Source of the DNA: Chryseolinea soli
Lineage (GTDB): Bacteria > Bacteroidota > Bacteroidia > Cytophagales > Cyclobacteriaceae
Assembly (NCBI RefSeq): GCF_003589925.1
Contig: NZ_CP032382.1
Coordinates: 3,162,001-3,226,000 of the forward strand
DNA length: 64,000 nucleotides
Reading direction: 5' to 3'
Shown here: positions 9,315 to 17,272 of the stretch, in pieces
Position numbering within the stretch: the first letter of the stretch is position 1
Layout of the letters: each line of letters opens with the position of its first letter
Position numbers and translations under genes: made by a program
The notes under the pieces: model-generated
What the model saw: the letters and a program-made list of their open reading frames with translations, nothing else
Databases searched by the model: none
What the model was told of the DNA's origin: nothing

Positions 9315-9584
9315 TCAATCGATGGACCCGCCACACCCGGTGACTTTTATCTGCTCGCGATGGATCAGGCATCCCAACTCGCGCGTATACCGGTCGAGCT
9401 CATCGAGACAGATTCTCAAATCGAGGATCGCTTGCGCGTGTTCATGTTCTTTCAAAAGATCAAGCCGGATAAGTTCCAGCAGCCCCAGCATGGTGGCGAT
9501 CGGTTTTCTGAACCGGTGCGATATCGAGAAAGCCAAATGATTCAGGGCTTTTTGATAGTCTTCATTTTGAGAGGTGTTCAACAT
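9315..9584 (-). CDS. Stand-alone histidine-kinase dimerisation/phosphoacceptor domain protein
   Basis: An 89-residue protein. The block HLAFSISHRFRKPIATMLGL is the H-box of Bacteroidota histidine kinases (the His in SHRFRKP is the usual phosphoacceptor), followed by a second amphipathic helix (QAILDLRICLDELDRYTREL), so it covers one complete DHp hairpin. There is no PAS, transmembrane or ATPase domain, and the 510 bp downstream show no readable remnant of one. Either it is a truncated kinase still expressed, or a small phosphotransfer/decoy protein. ATG start at 9584. The domain match is good, the function is open. Confidence 0.6.
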   Translation of the reverse strand: MLNTSQNEDYQKALNHLAFSISHRFRKPIATMLGLLELIRLDLLKEHEHAQAILDLRICLDELDRYTRELGCLIHREQIKVTGCGGSID

Positions 9585-9706
9585 ACGTTGGCGCCTAAGC
9601 GCTTTTTTTAAGTGTTCAGCATCGAAAGAGAATTAAAAGTGATTGACATGATAATAACCCGACGTGCATCACACGATCGGGTCAAAATGCCGGGTAGTCC
9701 CAGCCA

Positions 9707-10459
9707 CTAGTTTGTAGCGCCTCCGTTGACCAACAGGTGCTGGCCGTTCACAAACGAGGAAAGATCGCTGGCAAAGAACTCCGCCACGTTGGCAACATCT
9801 TCCACTTCGGCAAGCCTTCCCATGGGGCAGCTATCGAGAAGTTGTTTCCGCAGCGCCGGGTAGCTGTCGGCCTCCACGAAAATCCCCGAATGATCCACCG
9901 CAAAGGGAATGATCGAGTTCACCGTCACACCCCGGTGCCCGATCTCTTTGGAGAGAATGTCCACCAGGTAACGCGGCGTGGTTTTGCTACCACCATAGAC
10001 TGCCATCCCCGGAACGGGAAAAGAAGTCGTACTGGAAGCGATGTAAATGATGCGCCCGTTGTCCTCTATGTTGCGTGCAGCCTGCTGCAACGTGAAGTAC
10101 GAGCCTTTGGTATTGATGGAAAAGACTCTATCAAATTGAGCCTCCGTAAACTCCGTCACCGGCGTCTCCACCAATTCAATCCCGGCGTTAGCCACCACGA
10201 TATCGATTTTGCCAAAAGCCTTCTTAGCCTCCCCGAAGAGCCGCTCAATGTCAGCAACCTTGCTAACATCCGCCTGCACCGCGATCACACGGGCCCCCAT
10301 AGCCTTGATATTACTCACCACCTCCTCAGCCGAAGCCTTATCTTTCGAATAATTGATCACCACATCCGCCCCCAACGCCGCATAACGTTCAGCAATGGCC
10401 TTACCCAACCCCCTGGCAGATCCCGTCACAATAGCGACTTTGTTTTTTAAACTGTTCAT
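9707..10459 (-). CDS. SDR-family NAD(P)-dependent oxidoreductase
   Basis: A 250-residue classical short-chain dehydrogenase/reductase. The cofactor motif TGSARGLG lies near residue 12, the NAG motif in VVANAGIE, the catalytic serine in IASSTTS, and the YGGSK motif carries the Tyr/Lys pair. The end (FVNGQHLLVNGG) is typical. It is downstream of a second SDR on the same strand (79-bp gap), and the two differ too much to be a recent duplication. The gap is occupied by a 7-bp periodic repeat. The nearby AraC regulator at 11364 could control both genes, which is inference. The substrate is unknown. Confidence 0.93.
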   Translation of the reverse strand: MNSLKNKVAIVTGSARGLGKAIAERYAALGADVVINYSKDKASAEEVVSNIKAMGARVIAVQADVSKVADIERLFGEAKKAFGKIDIVVANAGIELVETPVTEFTEAQFDRVFSINTKGSYFTLQQAARNIEDNGRIIYIASSTTSFPVPGMAVYGGSKTTPRYLVDILSKEIGHRGVTVNSIIPFAVDHSGIFVEADSYPALRKQLLDSCPMGRLAEVEDVANVAEFFASDLSSFVNGQHLLVNGGATN

Positions 10460-10502
10460 AATGATAAATGGATTTAAAGTTTTTAAATATGATACTAAAG
10501 AT

Positions 10503-10544
10503 TAAAGGACTAAAGACTACTGACAACTGGCTCCCGACTCACGC
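10503..10544. repeat. Degenerate 7-bp periodic repeat, copy A
   Basis: Six consecutive heptads can be read: TAAAGGA, CTAAAGA, CTACTGA, CAACTGG, CTCCCGA, CTCACGC. They share a CTnCTGG-like pattern with the sharper arrays at 44431 and 52663. The array runs into the stop codon of the SDR gene that ends at 10539, so the last unit is coding on the minus strand. Confidence 0.5.
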
Positions 10545-11279
10545 CATCCCTCCATTGATCCCAATGTTCTGCGCCGAGATCCACTTCGCATCATCACTCG
10601 CCAAAAAGCTCACCACCTTAGCGATGTCATCCGGTTGTCCAATGCGATTGAAAGCCGACAAAGAAGCCAGCCGTGCAATGGTTTCGTCTGTTTTTCCCTT
10701 GGTGAACAACTCCGTGTTCGTGGGGCCCGGCGAAACAGAATTCACATTGATGCCCCGGCCGCCCACTTCTTTTGCGAACACGCGCGTCAGTTGTTCCACA
10801 GCGGCTTTGGTGGCGACATAGGTCGAATAGGTGGGCAACATGATCCGGTTCACGGAAGTGGAGAAGTTGATGATGGTGCCATGGTCGGCCAAACGGGTGG
10901 CCGCTTCGCGCAGTGTGTTGAATACACCTTTTACATTGATGTCGAATTGACGGGTGAAATCTTCATCGGTGGTGTCCTTCAATAATTTGGTGATCATCAC
11001 GCCGGCGTTGTTCACCAGCACGTCGATCCGGCCGAAATGCGCCAGGGCGGTGTCGAACATTTGTTTTACCTCGGCGGACTTGCTCACGTCGGCTTGCACG
11101 GCGATAGCGTCGGTGCCTTTTGCTTTTAATTCGGCCACCAACTGGTCGGCACCGGCCTTGTCGCCGGCATAGTTCACAATGAGGTTGGCGCCATCGGAGG
11201 CCAACTGGCGGGCAACGGCTGCGCCGATTCCTTTGGAAGCGCCGGTCACCAGGATTACTTTTTCTTTTAGGGTTTTCAT
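10539..11279 (-). CDS. SDR-family oxidoreductase
   Basis: A 246-residue classical SDR. Motifs in order: TGASKGIG near residue 12, NNAGV, catalytic serine in FSTSVN, YSTYVATK with Tyr/Lys, then SPGPTNTE and the terminal INGGMA. I chose the ATG at 11279 (MKTLKEKVILVTG) over the one 27 bp further upstream because it places the cofactor motif at the family-typical distance. It lies upstream of the other SDR gene and 84 bp from the end of an AraC-family regulator on the same strand, an arrangement often seen for stress- or quinone-responsive reductases. The substrate is unknown. Confidence 0.93.
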   Translation of the reverse strand: MKTLKEKVILVTGASKGIGAAVARQLASDGANLIVNYAGDKAGADQLVAELKAKGTDAIAVQADVSKSAEVKQMFDTALAHFGRIDVLVNNAGVMITKLLKDTTDEDFTRQFDINVKGVFNTLREAATRLADHGTIINFSTSVNRIMLPTYSTYVATKAAVEQLTRVFAKEVGGRGINVNSVSPGPTNTELFTKGKTDETIARLASLSAFNRIGQPDDIAKVVSFLASDDAKWISAQNIGINGGMA

Positions 11280-11363
11280 ATGACTTTGTGTTTGTTGATG
11301 ACACAAAGGTGGGCTACCGACCGGGCCCGGGACGTATGAGAATTACAGAATTGCTTATGAAAT

Positions 11364-12296
11364 CTAAAGATCGGCCTTCGCGGCCTCCTTGCGGTAGAGT
11401 GCTGGGGTGGTGCCTGTGTTCTTTTTGAAATAATTGCTCAGGTGGGTGGCTTCCGAAAAGCCCAGCAGGTAGGCAATTTCTTTGATGGACAGCGAGGAGT
11501 TTTGCAACAACGATTTTGCCTCGGTGATGGTCTTCTCCATGATCCAGGTGCTCACGGTTTTTCCGGTTTTGCTTTTGATGACGTTGCTCAGGTAGTTGGG
11601 GTGTAGCCCTTGCAAGGCGGCGTATTCCTGCACGCGATACACTTTGTCGGTCTTGCCCTGCACCAATTGGCGATAGTGCGCTTCCAGGTTTTTGCGAAAA
11701 GTTTTTACGATCTGCGAACTGCGGTTGCCCTCGTAGATAGGATTGTAGTCGCTCCAGAAATATTCCTTGATCTTCAACAACAGGATCACAAAGAAGTTGC
11801 CGATGATCTTCTGCTTGTATTGCGACGGCCCGCGAAACGCATCATCGATCTGCTTATAGAGCAATTCAAATTCGGCAAACGCCTCCGGCTCCAACACGCG
11901 GGGCGACACCGTTTCCGACAACAAGAAGGGGAACTCCTGGAACACATCGCGGTGGACATTTTCTTTCAGGAAGTCTTCGGTAAACGTGATCAGCGTCACG
12001 TCTTCGAGGGTATTCCACACAAATGACTTGAAGTGGCCCGGGTTGGTAAAGTAGATAGTGCCGGGCATGGTTTTGAATGTGGAGTCGTCGGTAGTGTATT
12101 GTCCGGTGGCGTTCTTTACAAAAAGGAACGAGAAATAGCCGGGCCGGTAACCCAGAGAGGAGAAAGGCAATTGGGGATGGAGGGTCTTCAGGTTGTTGAT
12201 GGTGAAGTCGCCCGTAGGGGAGATGCCGTCAACGGGCAACCCCATGGCCTGGTAGGTGTCGAATAAGTTGGCGAACGAGACGATCTTTTTATCCAT
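11364..12296 (-). CDS. AraC-family transcriptional regulator
   Basis: A 310-residue regulator when started at the ATG at 12296 (MDKKIVSFANLFDTY); an in-frame upstream start would add 42 residues without any family resemblance. The N-terminal ~190 residues form a cupin-like sensor region, and the last ~100 residues hold two helix-turn-helix motifs (YRVQEYAALQGLHPNYLSNVI and SIKEIAYLLGFSEATHLSNYF, then NTGTTPALYRK). It lies upstream of two SDR genes on the same strand, which it may control, and is divergent from a GntR/FCD regulator 134 bp away. Confidence 0.92.
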   Translation of the reverse strand: MDKKIVSFANLFDTYQAMGLPVDGISPTGDFTINNLKTLHPQLPFSSLGYRPGYFSFLFVKNATGQYTTDDSTFKTMPGTIYFTNPGHFKSFVWNTLEDVTLITFTEDFLKENVHRDVFQEFPFLLSETVSPRVLEPEAFAEFELLYKQIDDAFRGPSQYKQKIIGNFFVILLLKIKEYFWSDYNPIYEGNRSSQIVKTFRKNLEAHYRQLVQGKTDKVYRVQEYAALQGLHPNYLSNVIKSKTGKTVSTWIMEKTITEAKSLLQNSSLSIKEIAYLLGFSEATHLSNYFKKNTGTTPALYRKEAAKADL

Positions 12297-12407
12297 TTTA
12301 AGGGCTTCACACAAAGGTATCGGAATTTTAGCAAACGATCCTTTGTTCAGCCGGCCACGAGGATGAGAAAAAAAATGTAACCCCATACAGGGCGTTACCG
12401 TTTTTAC

Positions 12408-12430
12408 TACATTTGTAATCATCAGATGAT
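12408..12430 (+). promoter_or_regulatory. Candidate promoter box and palindromic operator of the GntR/FCD gene
   Basis: TACATTTG at 12408-12415 fits the Bacteroidota -7 consensus TAnnTTTG exactly; no convincing -33 TTG is seen at normal spacing. Three bases downstream, ATCATC-A-GATGAT at 12418-12430 is a perfect 6-1-6 palindrome that abuts the start codon of the regulator, an ideal place for autorepression. The leader would be only about 10 nt if the first ATG is used. Confidence 0.55.
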
Positions 12431-13108
12431 ATGATGACTATGCCCGACACACTTTCCCGAAAATCGCTTTCCGACGAAGTCGCCTCCCGTCTGCAGGAGA
12501 AGATTTCCCTGGGCCAATACAAGCCCGGCGACAAGCTCCCCATCGAACCCGAGCTGATGAAGCTCTTTGGAGTGGGGCGGTCGACCATTCGTGAGGCCAT
12601 CCGGATCCTGGTCAACGCCGGGTTTCTGAATGTTCGTCAAGGACTTGGAACGTTTGTGGAGAATGCAGCGGGCAGCAACGAGCCGTTCGACCAGCGGCTC
12701 AAACGCGCGCGCATACAGGAAGTGGACGATGTCCGCGAACTGCTGGAACTAAAGATCGCGGAGAAGGCCGCGCGCAACCGAACGGAAAAAGATATCCGCA
12801 CCATGGAAAAACACCTGGCCAACCGGAAGAAAGCCGCAGGCGAGGGGCGGTTGGAAGACTGTGTGGAAGCCGACATCCAGTTTCACGTGTCGGTGGCCGA
12901 AGCCACAAAGAACCAGATCCTGGCCGACCTGTACCGTGTGATCTCGGTGCACCTGAAAAAGGGATTCTTTCGTCTCTATAAAGATACCGAAGCATTTAAG
13001 GGAAGTCATTCCCTGCATGAAAAACTCCTCAAAGCCATTGTCGCGCAAAATGCCACACAAGCCGGCGACACCGCGGAGAAGATCATCGGCTATAAGTATA
13101 GCCATTAA
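12431..13108 (+). CDS. GntR-family regulator with FCD ligand domain (FadR/UxuR type)
   Basis: A 225-residue regulator with an N-terminal winged helix (LSDEVASRLQEKISLGQYKPGDKLP...ELMKLFGVGRSTIREAIRIL, then FLNVRQGLGTFV) and an all-helical FCD effector domain from ~80 to 220; candidate metal-site residues include His133 of IQFHVSVAEA and the late histidines of SHSLHEKLLKAI. FCD regulators sense small carboxylates or sugar acids. ATGs at 12431, 12434 and 12440 are all possible starts. An Fsr-type MFS transporter follows after 40 bp and is the most likely regulated partner; the palindrome just before the start suggests autoregulation. Confidence 0.9.
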   Translation: MMTMPDTLSRKSLSDEVASRLQEKISLGQYKPGDKLPIEPELMKLFGVGRSTIREAIRILVNAGFLNVRQGLGTFVENAAGSNEPFDQRLKRARIQEVDDVRELLELKIAEKAARNRTEKDIRTMEKHLANRKKAAGEGRLEDCVEADIQFHVSVAEATKNQILADLYRVISVHLKKGFFRLYKDTEAFKGSHSLHEKLLKAIVAQNATQAGDTAEKIIGYKYSH

Positions 13109-13148
13109 CCCAAAATGAATTTATAACTCACAGCATATTTCCCTCAAG

Positions 13149-14363
13149 ATGAAAGCAGCGTCAGAGATGTCCCTCGCGGTCGAGCCGGCCGCCGTTCAGA
13201 AAACGGTTTACCCCATATTGTTCACCATCGCCTTCACGCATTTGCTCAACGACATGATGCAGTCCGTCATTCCGGCGGTGTATCCTTTGATCAAAGAACA
13301 GTTTAGTCTTTCCTTCACCGAGATCGGATTGACCACGCTCACCTTTCAATTGACGGCGTCGTTGCTGCAGCCCATTGTTGGATTTTATACCGACAAAAAG
13401 CCGTTGCCCATGTCGCTGGCCATCGGTATGAGCTTTACGTTGGTAGGACTTATTTTACTTTCATTTGCCAACAGCTTTGGCATGTTGCTGGCGTCGGTGG
13501 CGTTGGTCGGCATGGGATCGTCGGTGTTTCACCCCGAGTCGTCGCGGGTAGCGCAGTTGGCTTCGGGTGGACGGAAGGGACTTGCGCAGTCGATCTTCCA
13601 GGTGGGCGGCAACGCCGGCAGTGCACTGGGGCCTTTGCTGGCGGCGTTGATCGTGATGCCCTACGGCATGCACAGTGTGAGTTGGATCTCGGCAGCAGCG
13701 GTGCTGGGCATCACCTTGCTGTGGCGGGTGGGAAGATGGTACGAAAAACATTTGTACCTGAAAAAAGCGAAGGTCGTTTCCCAAGGCGGGCAACCGGCGT
13801 TGGCGAAAGGAAAAGTGATCGCAGCCATCGGCATTCTCTTGCTGCTGATCTTCTCCAAATATTTCTACATGGCCAACATGACCAGCTACTTCACCTTTTT
13901 TCTCATCGATAAATTTCACATCACCGCACAACAGTCGCAGCTTTATTTGTTTGCGTTCCTGGCGGCCGTGGCGCTGGGCACGATCATCGGCGGACCGTTG
14001 GGCGACCGGTTTGGAAGAAAGGTCATCATCTGGTTCTCGATTCTGGGCGTTGCGCCCTTCACCCTGGTGTTGCCTTATGTGAGTTTGTTCTGGACCGTGG
14101 TGCTCGCCGTCATCATTGGCGTGATCATCGCGTCGGCATTCTCTGCCATCCTGGTGTATGCCACCGACCTGGTGCCGGGCAAAGTAGGCACGATCGCCGG
14201 GCTTTTCTTTGGTCTTGCGTTTGGGATGGGCGGGCTTGGCTCTGCCGTTTTGGGAAATCTCGCCGACCACACCAGCATCGGTTTTGTATTCAGGGTATGT
14301 GCTTTTCTGCCCCTGATCGGTATCGTGACCGGTTTGCTTCCAAACGTGGAGCATAAGCGGTGA
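13149..14363 (+). CDS. MFS transporter, fosmidomycin-resistance (Fsr) type
   Basis: A 404-residue inner-membrane transporter with about 12 hydrophobic spans. The first helix block (ILFTIAFTHLLNDMMQSVIPAVYPL), GMGSSVFHPESSRVA and SIFQVGGNAGSALGPL are hallmarks of the Fsr subfamily of the major facilitator superfamily; GGPLGDRFGRK is the second-half loop motif. Relatives export fosmidomycin or other compounds, but most are untested. Here the gene is in an apparent operon with the GntR/FCD regulator, which suggests that a small acid controls its expression. Whether it exports a drug or moves a metabolite is not decided by the sequence. Confidence 0.88.
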   Translation: MKAASEMSLAVEPAAVQKTVYPILFTIAFTHLLNDMMQSVIPAVYPLIKEQFSLSFTEIGLTTLTFQLTASLLQPIVGFYTDKKPLPMSLAIGMSFTLVGLILLSFANSFGMLLASVALVGMGSSVFHPESSRVAQLASGGRKGLAQSIFQVGGNAGSALGPLLAALIVMPYGMHSVSWISAAAVLGITLLWRVGRWYEKHLYLKKAKVVSQGGQPALAKGKVIAAIGILLLLIFSKYFYMANMTSYFTFFLIDKFHITAQQSQLYLFAFLAAVALGTIIGGPLGDRFGRKVIIWFSILGVAPFTLVLPYVSLFWTVVLAVIIGVIIASAFSAILVYATDLVPGKVGTIAGLFFGLAFGMGGLGSAVLGNLADHTSIGFVFRVCAFLPLIGIVTGLLPNVEHKR

Positions 14364-14463
14364 CATAACGCGACCAGCCGAAAGCGACTCAATGTAAACG
14401 TTTTTGGAGACCTGGTTTTTTCTTTCAATATTAGGTGAACACAGAAGCGCTTAACCGTCGCCC

Positions 14464-15345
14464 ATGGAAGATCCTGCATTTTTAGAAAAGATAAACAGGT
14501 TGGTATCTCAAACCGGCGAGCTGCTCTTCTGCCTTCACCCGGTTCACGACGAAACCATGACCGTGCCGGGGCAACACTCCCTCTATACCATTTTCTTTCT
14601 CGAAGAAGGTGAAGGCATGTACCACGCCGATTTTGGTGTCTTTCCCTTCAGGGGTCCCATGTTGCTGTTCTCCACGCCGCTGCAGGTGATCTACATGCAG
14701 GAGTGTCATGGCTTGAAGGGAACGATGCTCCAATTTCACGGTGATTTCTATTGCATCGAATATCACAAAGCCCAGGTGGGTTGCAACGGATTGTTGTTTA
14801 ACAATATTTACATCGAGCCGTCTATTGCGCTCACGCCACCCGAGGTCAAAGGCTTCAAAAAAATTCTCGCCGACATGGAGGAGGAGTTTGCCGCACAGGT
14901 TCCCGATGAAATGGTTTTGCGATCCTATCTGCAACTCTTCCTGGCCAGGTCGAGCAGCGCCAAGCTTCACGCCCTTTCCACAAGCGACCCGAAAGAAAGG
15001 GACGAACAAATGGAGCAGTTCATGCAACTGTTGGAAAAAAATTTCCTGACGCTTCACAAGCCGAACGACTATGCCAATTTGCTGGCCATGTCGCCCAACA
15101 CGTTCAGCAAACGGTGTGTCCGTTATTTTAAAAAAACACCGTCCACCCTCATCCAGGAGCGCCTGATCCTGGAGGCCAAAAAGAAGCTTCACCTGACGCG
15201 GCAAAGCATCAAGGAGATCGCCCACGCTTTGAATTTTGAGGATGAATCCTATTTCAGCCGTTTCTTCAAGAAGTTCACCAACGTCTCACCCCAAACCTTC
15301 CGCGACAAAACGGGGATTTCCATGATGGCCGATGTCGCCCCGTAG
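14464..15345 (+). CDS. AraC-family transcriptional regulator
   Basis: A 293-residue AraC/XylS-type regulator. The first ~150 residues are a cupin-like sensing domain (LYTIFFLEEGEGMYHADF). The C-terminal region carries two helix-turn-helix units (PNDYANLLAMSPNTFSKRCVRYF and SIKEIAHALNFEDESYFSRFF, then NVSPQTFRDK). It precedes an AhpD-like gene and a quinone-oxidoreductase-like gene on the same strand, 167 bp before the first, and a -7-like promoter box in that gap suggests it activates a separate transcript. Confidence 0.92.
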   Translation: MEDPAFLEKINRLVSQTGELLFCLHPVHDETMTVPGQHSLYTIFFLEEGEGMYHADFGVFPFRGPMLLFSTPLQVIYMQECHGLKGTMLQFHGDFYCIEYHKAQVGCNGLLFNNIYIEPSIALTPPEVKGFKKILADMEEEFAAQVPDEMVLRSYLQLFLARSSSAKLHALSTSDPKERDEQMEQFMQLLEKNFLTLHKPNDYANLLAMSPNTFSKRCVRYFKKTPSTLIQERLILEAKKKLHLTRQSIKEIAHALNFEDESYFSRFFKKFTNVSPQTFRDKTGISMMADVAP

Positions 15346-15439
15346 AACAATCGATTGTGAGGATTAGGTCGGTCGACACCCGTCGAATTTGTCCGGTACT
15401 CTTCCCGTTTTGTCCATGCGATGATGTGGACGCGCACAC

Positions 15440-15447
15440 TACTTTTG
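15440..15447 (+). promoter_or_regulatory. Candidate -7 promoter box before the AhpD-like gene
   Basis: TACTTTTG fits the Bacteroidota TAnnTTTG box; the nearest TTG upstream is 27 bp away, longer than the usual 19-21. It would give a leader of about 60 nt before the ATG at 15513. Confidence 0.4.
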
Positions 15448-15512
15448 ACGTATAACTCACTGGCGACGGAGAAGTAATTCGTCAAACCAACGTCGCTTGT
15501 CAAACCCCATTT

Positions 15513-16052
15513 ATGAAAACCATCGCAGTTCCTTCGGCTGACCAAGTCAGCGACGAATCCCGTGTTCTATTGGATCAATTGAAAAAACGTCTGGGCAAGG
15601 TGCCCAACCTGTATGCCACGATGGGCTATTCGTCCCATGCATTAAAAGGATTTCTCGATTTTGAAGCAGGTCTCAACGGAGGGCAGTTCTCGGCAAAGGA
15701 AAGAGAAGCCATTGCCCTGGTCGTCTCGGAAGTAAACCAATGTGCCTATTGCCTGGCAGCCCACACCGGCCTCGCCATCCTGAGGGGCTTCTCAAAAGCG
15801 GAGACATTAGATCTCCGGCGAGGTCAGGCAAGCGATGCCAAACTGAACGCGATCTTGCAACTGGCAAAGTCCATAGCCGAAAACAAAGGACACGCAGACG
15901 AGCGCGTGCTGAACAACTTTTATGAACAGGGCTATAACGAAGCGGCGCTGATGGAGCTGACCGGTCTCGTTGCCGTGAGGGTGTATACAAACTATGTCTA
16001 TGCACTCACCGCCATCCCCGTTGATTTTCCCGCTGCCGAATCTTTGCAATAA
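15513..16052 (+). CDS. Carboxymuconolactone decarboxylase/AhpD-like protein
   Basis: A 179-residue all-helical protein of the CMD/AhpD family. The catalytic-type block KEREAIALVVSEVNQCAYC...H contains the CxxC pair and downstream His used by AhpD-type peroxidases as a thiol proton relay. The first 45 residues match the peroxidase-related subgroup (VPNLYATMGYS). It is 8 bp upstream of a zinc-independent quinone-oxidoreductase-like gene, so the pair probably handles oxidative or electrophile stress together. A paralogue with the same motif (CLYCQSAH) lies at 35859. Confidence 0.88.
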   Translation: MKTIAVPSADQVSDESRVLLDQLKKRLGKVPNLYATMGYSSHALKGFLDFEAGLNGGQFSAKEREAIALVVSEVNQCAYCLAAHTGLAILRGFSKAETLDLRRGQASDAKLNAILQLAKSIAENKGHADERVLNNFYEQGYNEAALMELTGLVAVRVYTNYVYALTAIPVDFPAAESLQ

Positions 16053-16060
16053 AACCCACT

Positions 16061-17077
16061 ATGAAAAAAAACACGCTCACCATGCACGCCATGGTCCTTG
16101 AAAAGTACAACGATGAACTTGAATTCCGGGTGATGTCACGCCCCACGCCAGGCAAAGGTCAGGTCCTGGTAAAAGTGATGGCCAGTGGCCTGAACCCACT
16201 CGATCTGAAGATCACGGCCGGCAAAGCCGCGCACGCTAAAGTTTCCCTGCCCGCCATCCTCGGAATTGATGGCGCCGGCATTGTTGAAGAAGTGGGAGAG
16301 GGTGTCACCGATTTCAAACTCTTCGATGAAGTGTATGGCATGATGGGAGGTATTGGAGGCCACCAGGGAACCCTCGCCGAATACATTGTGGTCGATGCCG
16401 ACCTGTTGGCGCGCAAGCCAAGCAATCTCTCCATGAAAGAAGCCGCTGCGTTGCCGTTGGTTTTTATCACGGCGTGGGAAGGTTTAGTGGACCGCGCAAA
16501 AGTGCGTGCCGGACAAAAGGTTCTCATTCACGGTGGTTCGGGTGGTGTTGGTCACATCGCCGTCCAGATTGCCAAGGCTTTTGGTGCTGAAGTATTCGCG
16601 ACAGGTTCTGCCAAGGGATTGAGCTACCTCGCCACGTTGAACGCCGAGGCGATCGACTACACCACGAAGACGCCCGAAGAATACTTGAAACAATATACCG
16701 ACTCCGAAGGATTTGATATCGTCTTCGATACCATCGGTGGTGAAACGCTAGACAATTCATTCAAATCTATCCGGCCCTATCATGGCCACGTGGTGAGCGC
16801 GCTGGGTTGGGGTACGCACAGCATTGCTCCGTTGTCTTTCCGGGGTGCGACCTATTCGGGCATTTTTACTTTGCTTCCGCTGCTAACCGGTAAAAACCGG
16901 CGGCATCATGGAGCGATCCTTCAGGAGGCAACGAAACTGATCGAAGCGGGAAAAATAAAACCGCTGGTCCATCCGGAGAAGTTTTCGCTGGTGGATGCCA
17001 ACCGTGCTTATCGTGTCATGGAGAGCAGGAAGGGTTTGGGGAAAGTGGTTGTGGGAATTCGCGAATCCATCTTGTGA
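16061..17077 (+). CDS. Zinc-binding-dehydrogenase-like NADP-dependent quinone oxidoreductase
   Basis: A 338-residue medium-chain dehydrogenase/reductase. It has a GroES-like N-terminal half (GLNPLDLKITAGK, PAILGIDGAGIVEEVG) and a Rossmann half with HGGSGGVGHIAVQIAKAFGAEV as the nucleotide motif. The structural and catalytic zinc ligands of alcohol dehydrogenases are missing, as in quinone oxidoreductases (QOR type). It follows the AhpD-like gene by 8 bp. Expected role: NAD(P)H-dependent reduction of quinones or enals in the cytoplasm. Confidence 0.9.
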   Translation: MKKNTLTMHAMVLEKYNDELEFRVMSRPTPGKGQVLVKVMASGLNPLDLKITAGKAAHAKVSLPAILGIDGAGIVEEVGEGVTDFKLFDEVYGMMGGIGGHQGTLAEYIVVDADLLARKPSNLSMKEAAALPLVFITAWEGLVDRAKVRAGQKVLIHGGSGGVGHIAVQIAKAFGAEVFATGSAKGLSYLATLNAEAIDYTTKTPEEYLKQYTDSEGFDIVFDTIGGETLDNSFKSIRPYHGHVVSALGWGTHSIAPLSFRGATYSGIFTLLPLLTGKNRRHHGAILQEATKLIEAGKIKPLVHPEKFSLVDANRAYRVMESRKGLGKVVVGIRESIL

Positions 17078-17272
17078 TTTTTTTGCAGACGAAGGACTTT
17101 CTATTGGGCGATATACGTGTGAACACTGAATTTGATCACGCGCAAAGGTCTTGAAATTCTCGGATAAATTGTTATTTTCGATAGACAGGTCGTTAGCAGG
17201 AAGCCGTTTTTGTTGACCATCATCTCCAGGCATTCCGGTACACGGCTTGTCATCGAACCTAACCTAGATCCT

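Noticed and set aside
13461..14366. 301-codon open frame opposite the MFS transporter gene
   Set aside because: It mirrors the transporter in the antisense strand, is extremely rich in His, Gln and Arg, and shows no domain pattern. The transporter has clear hydrophobic spans and family motifs.
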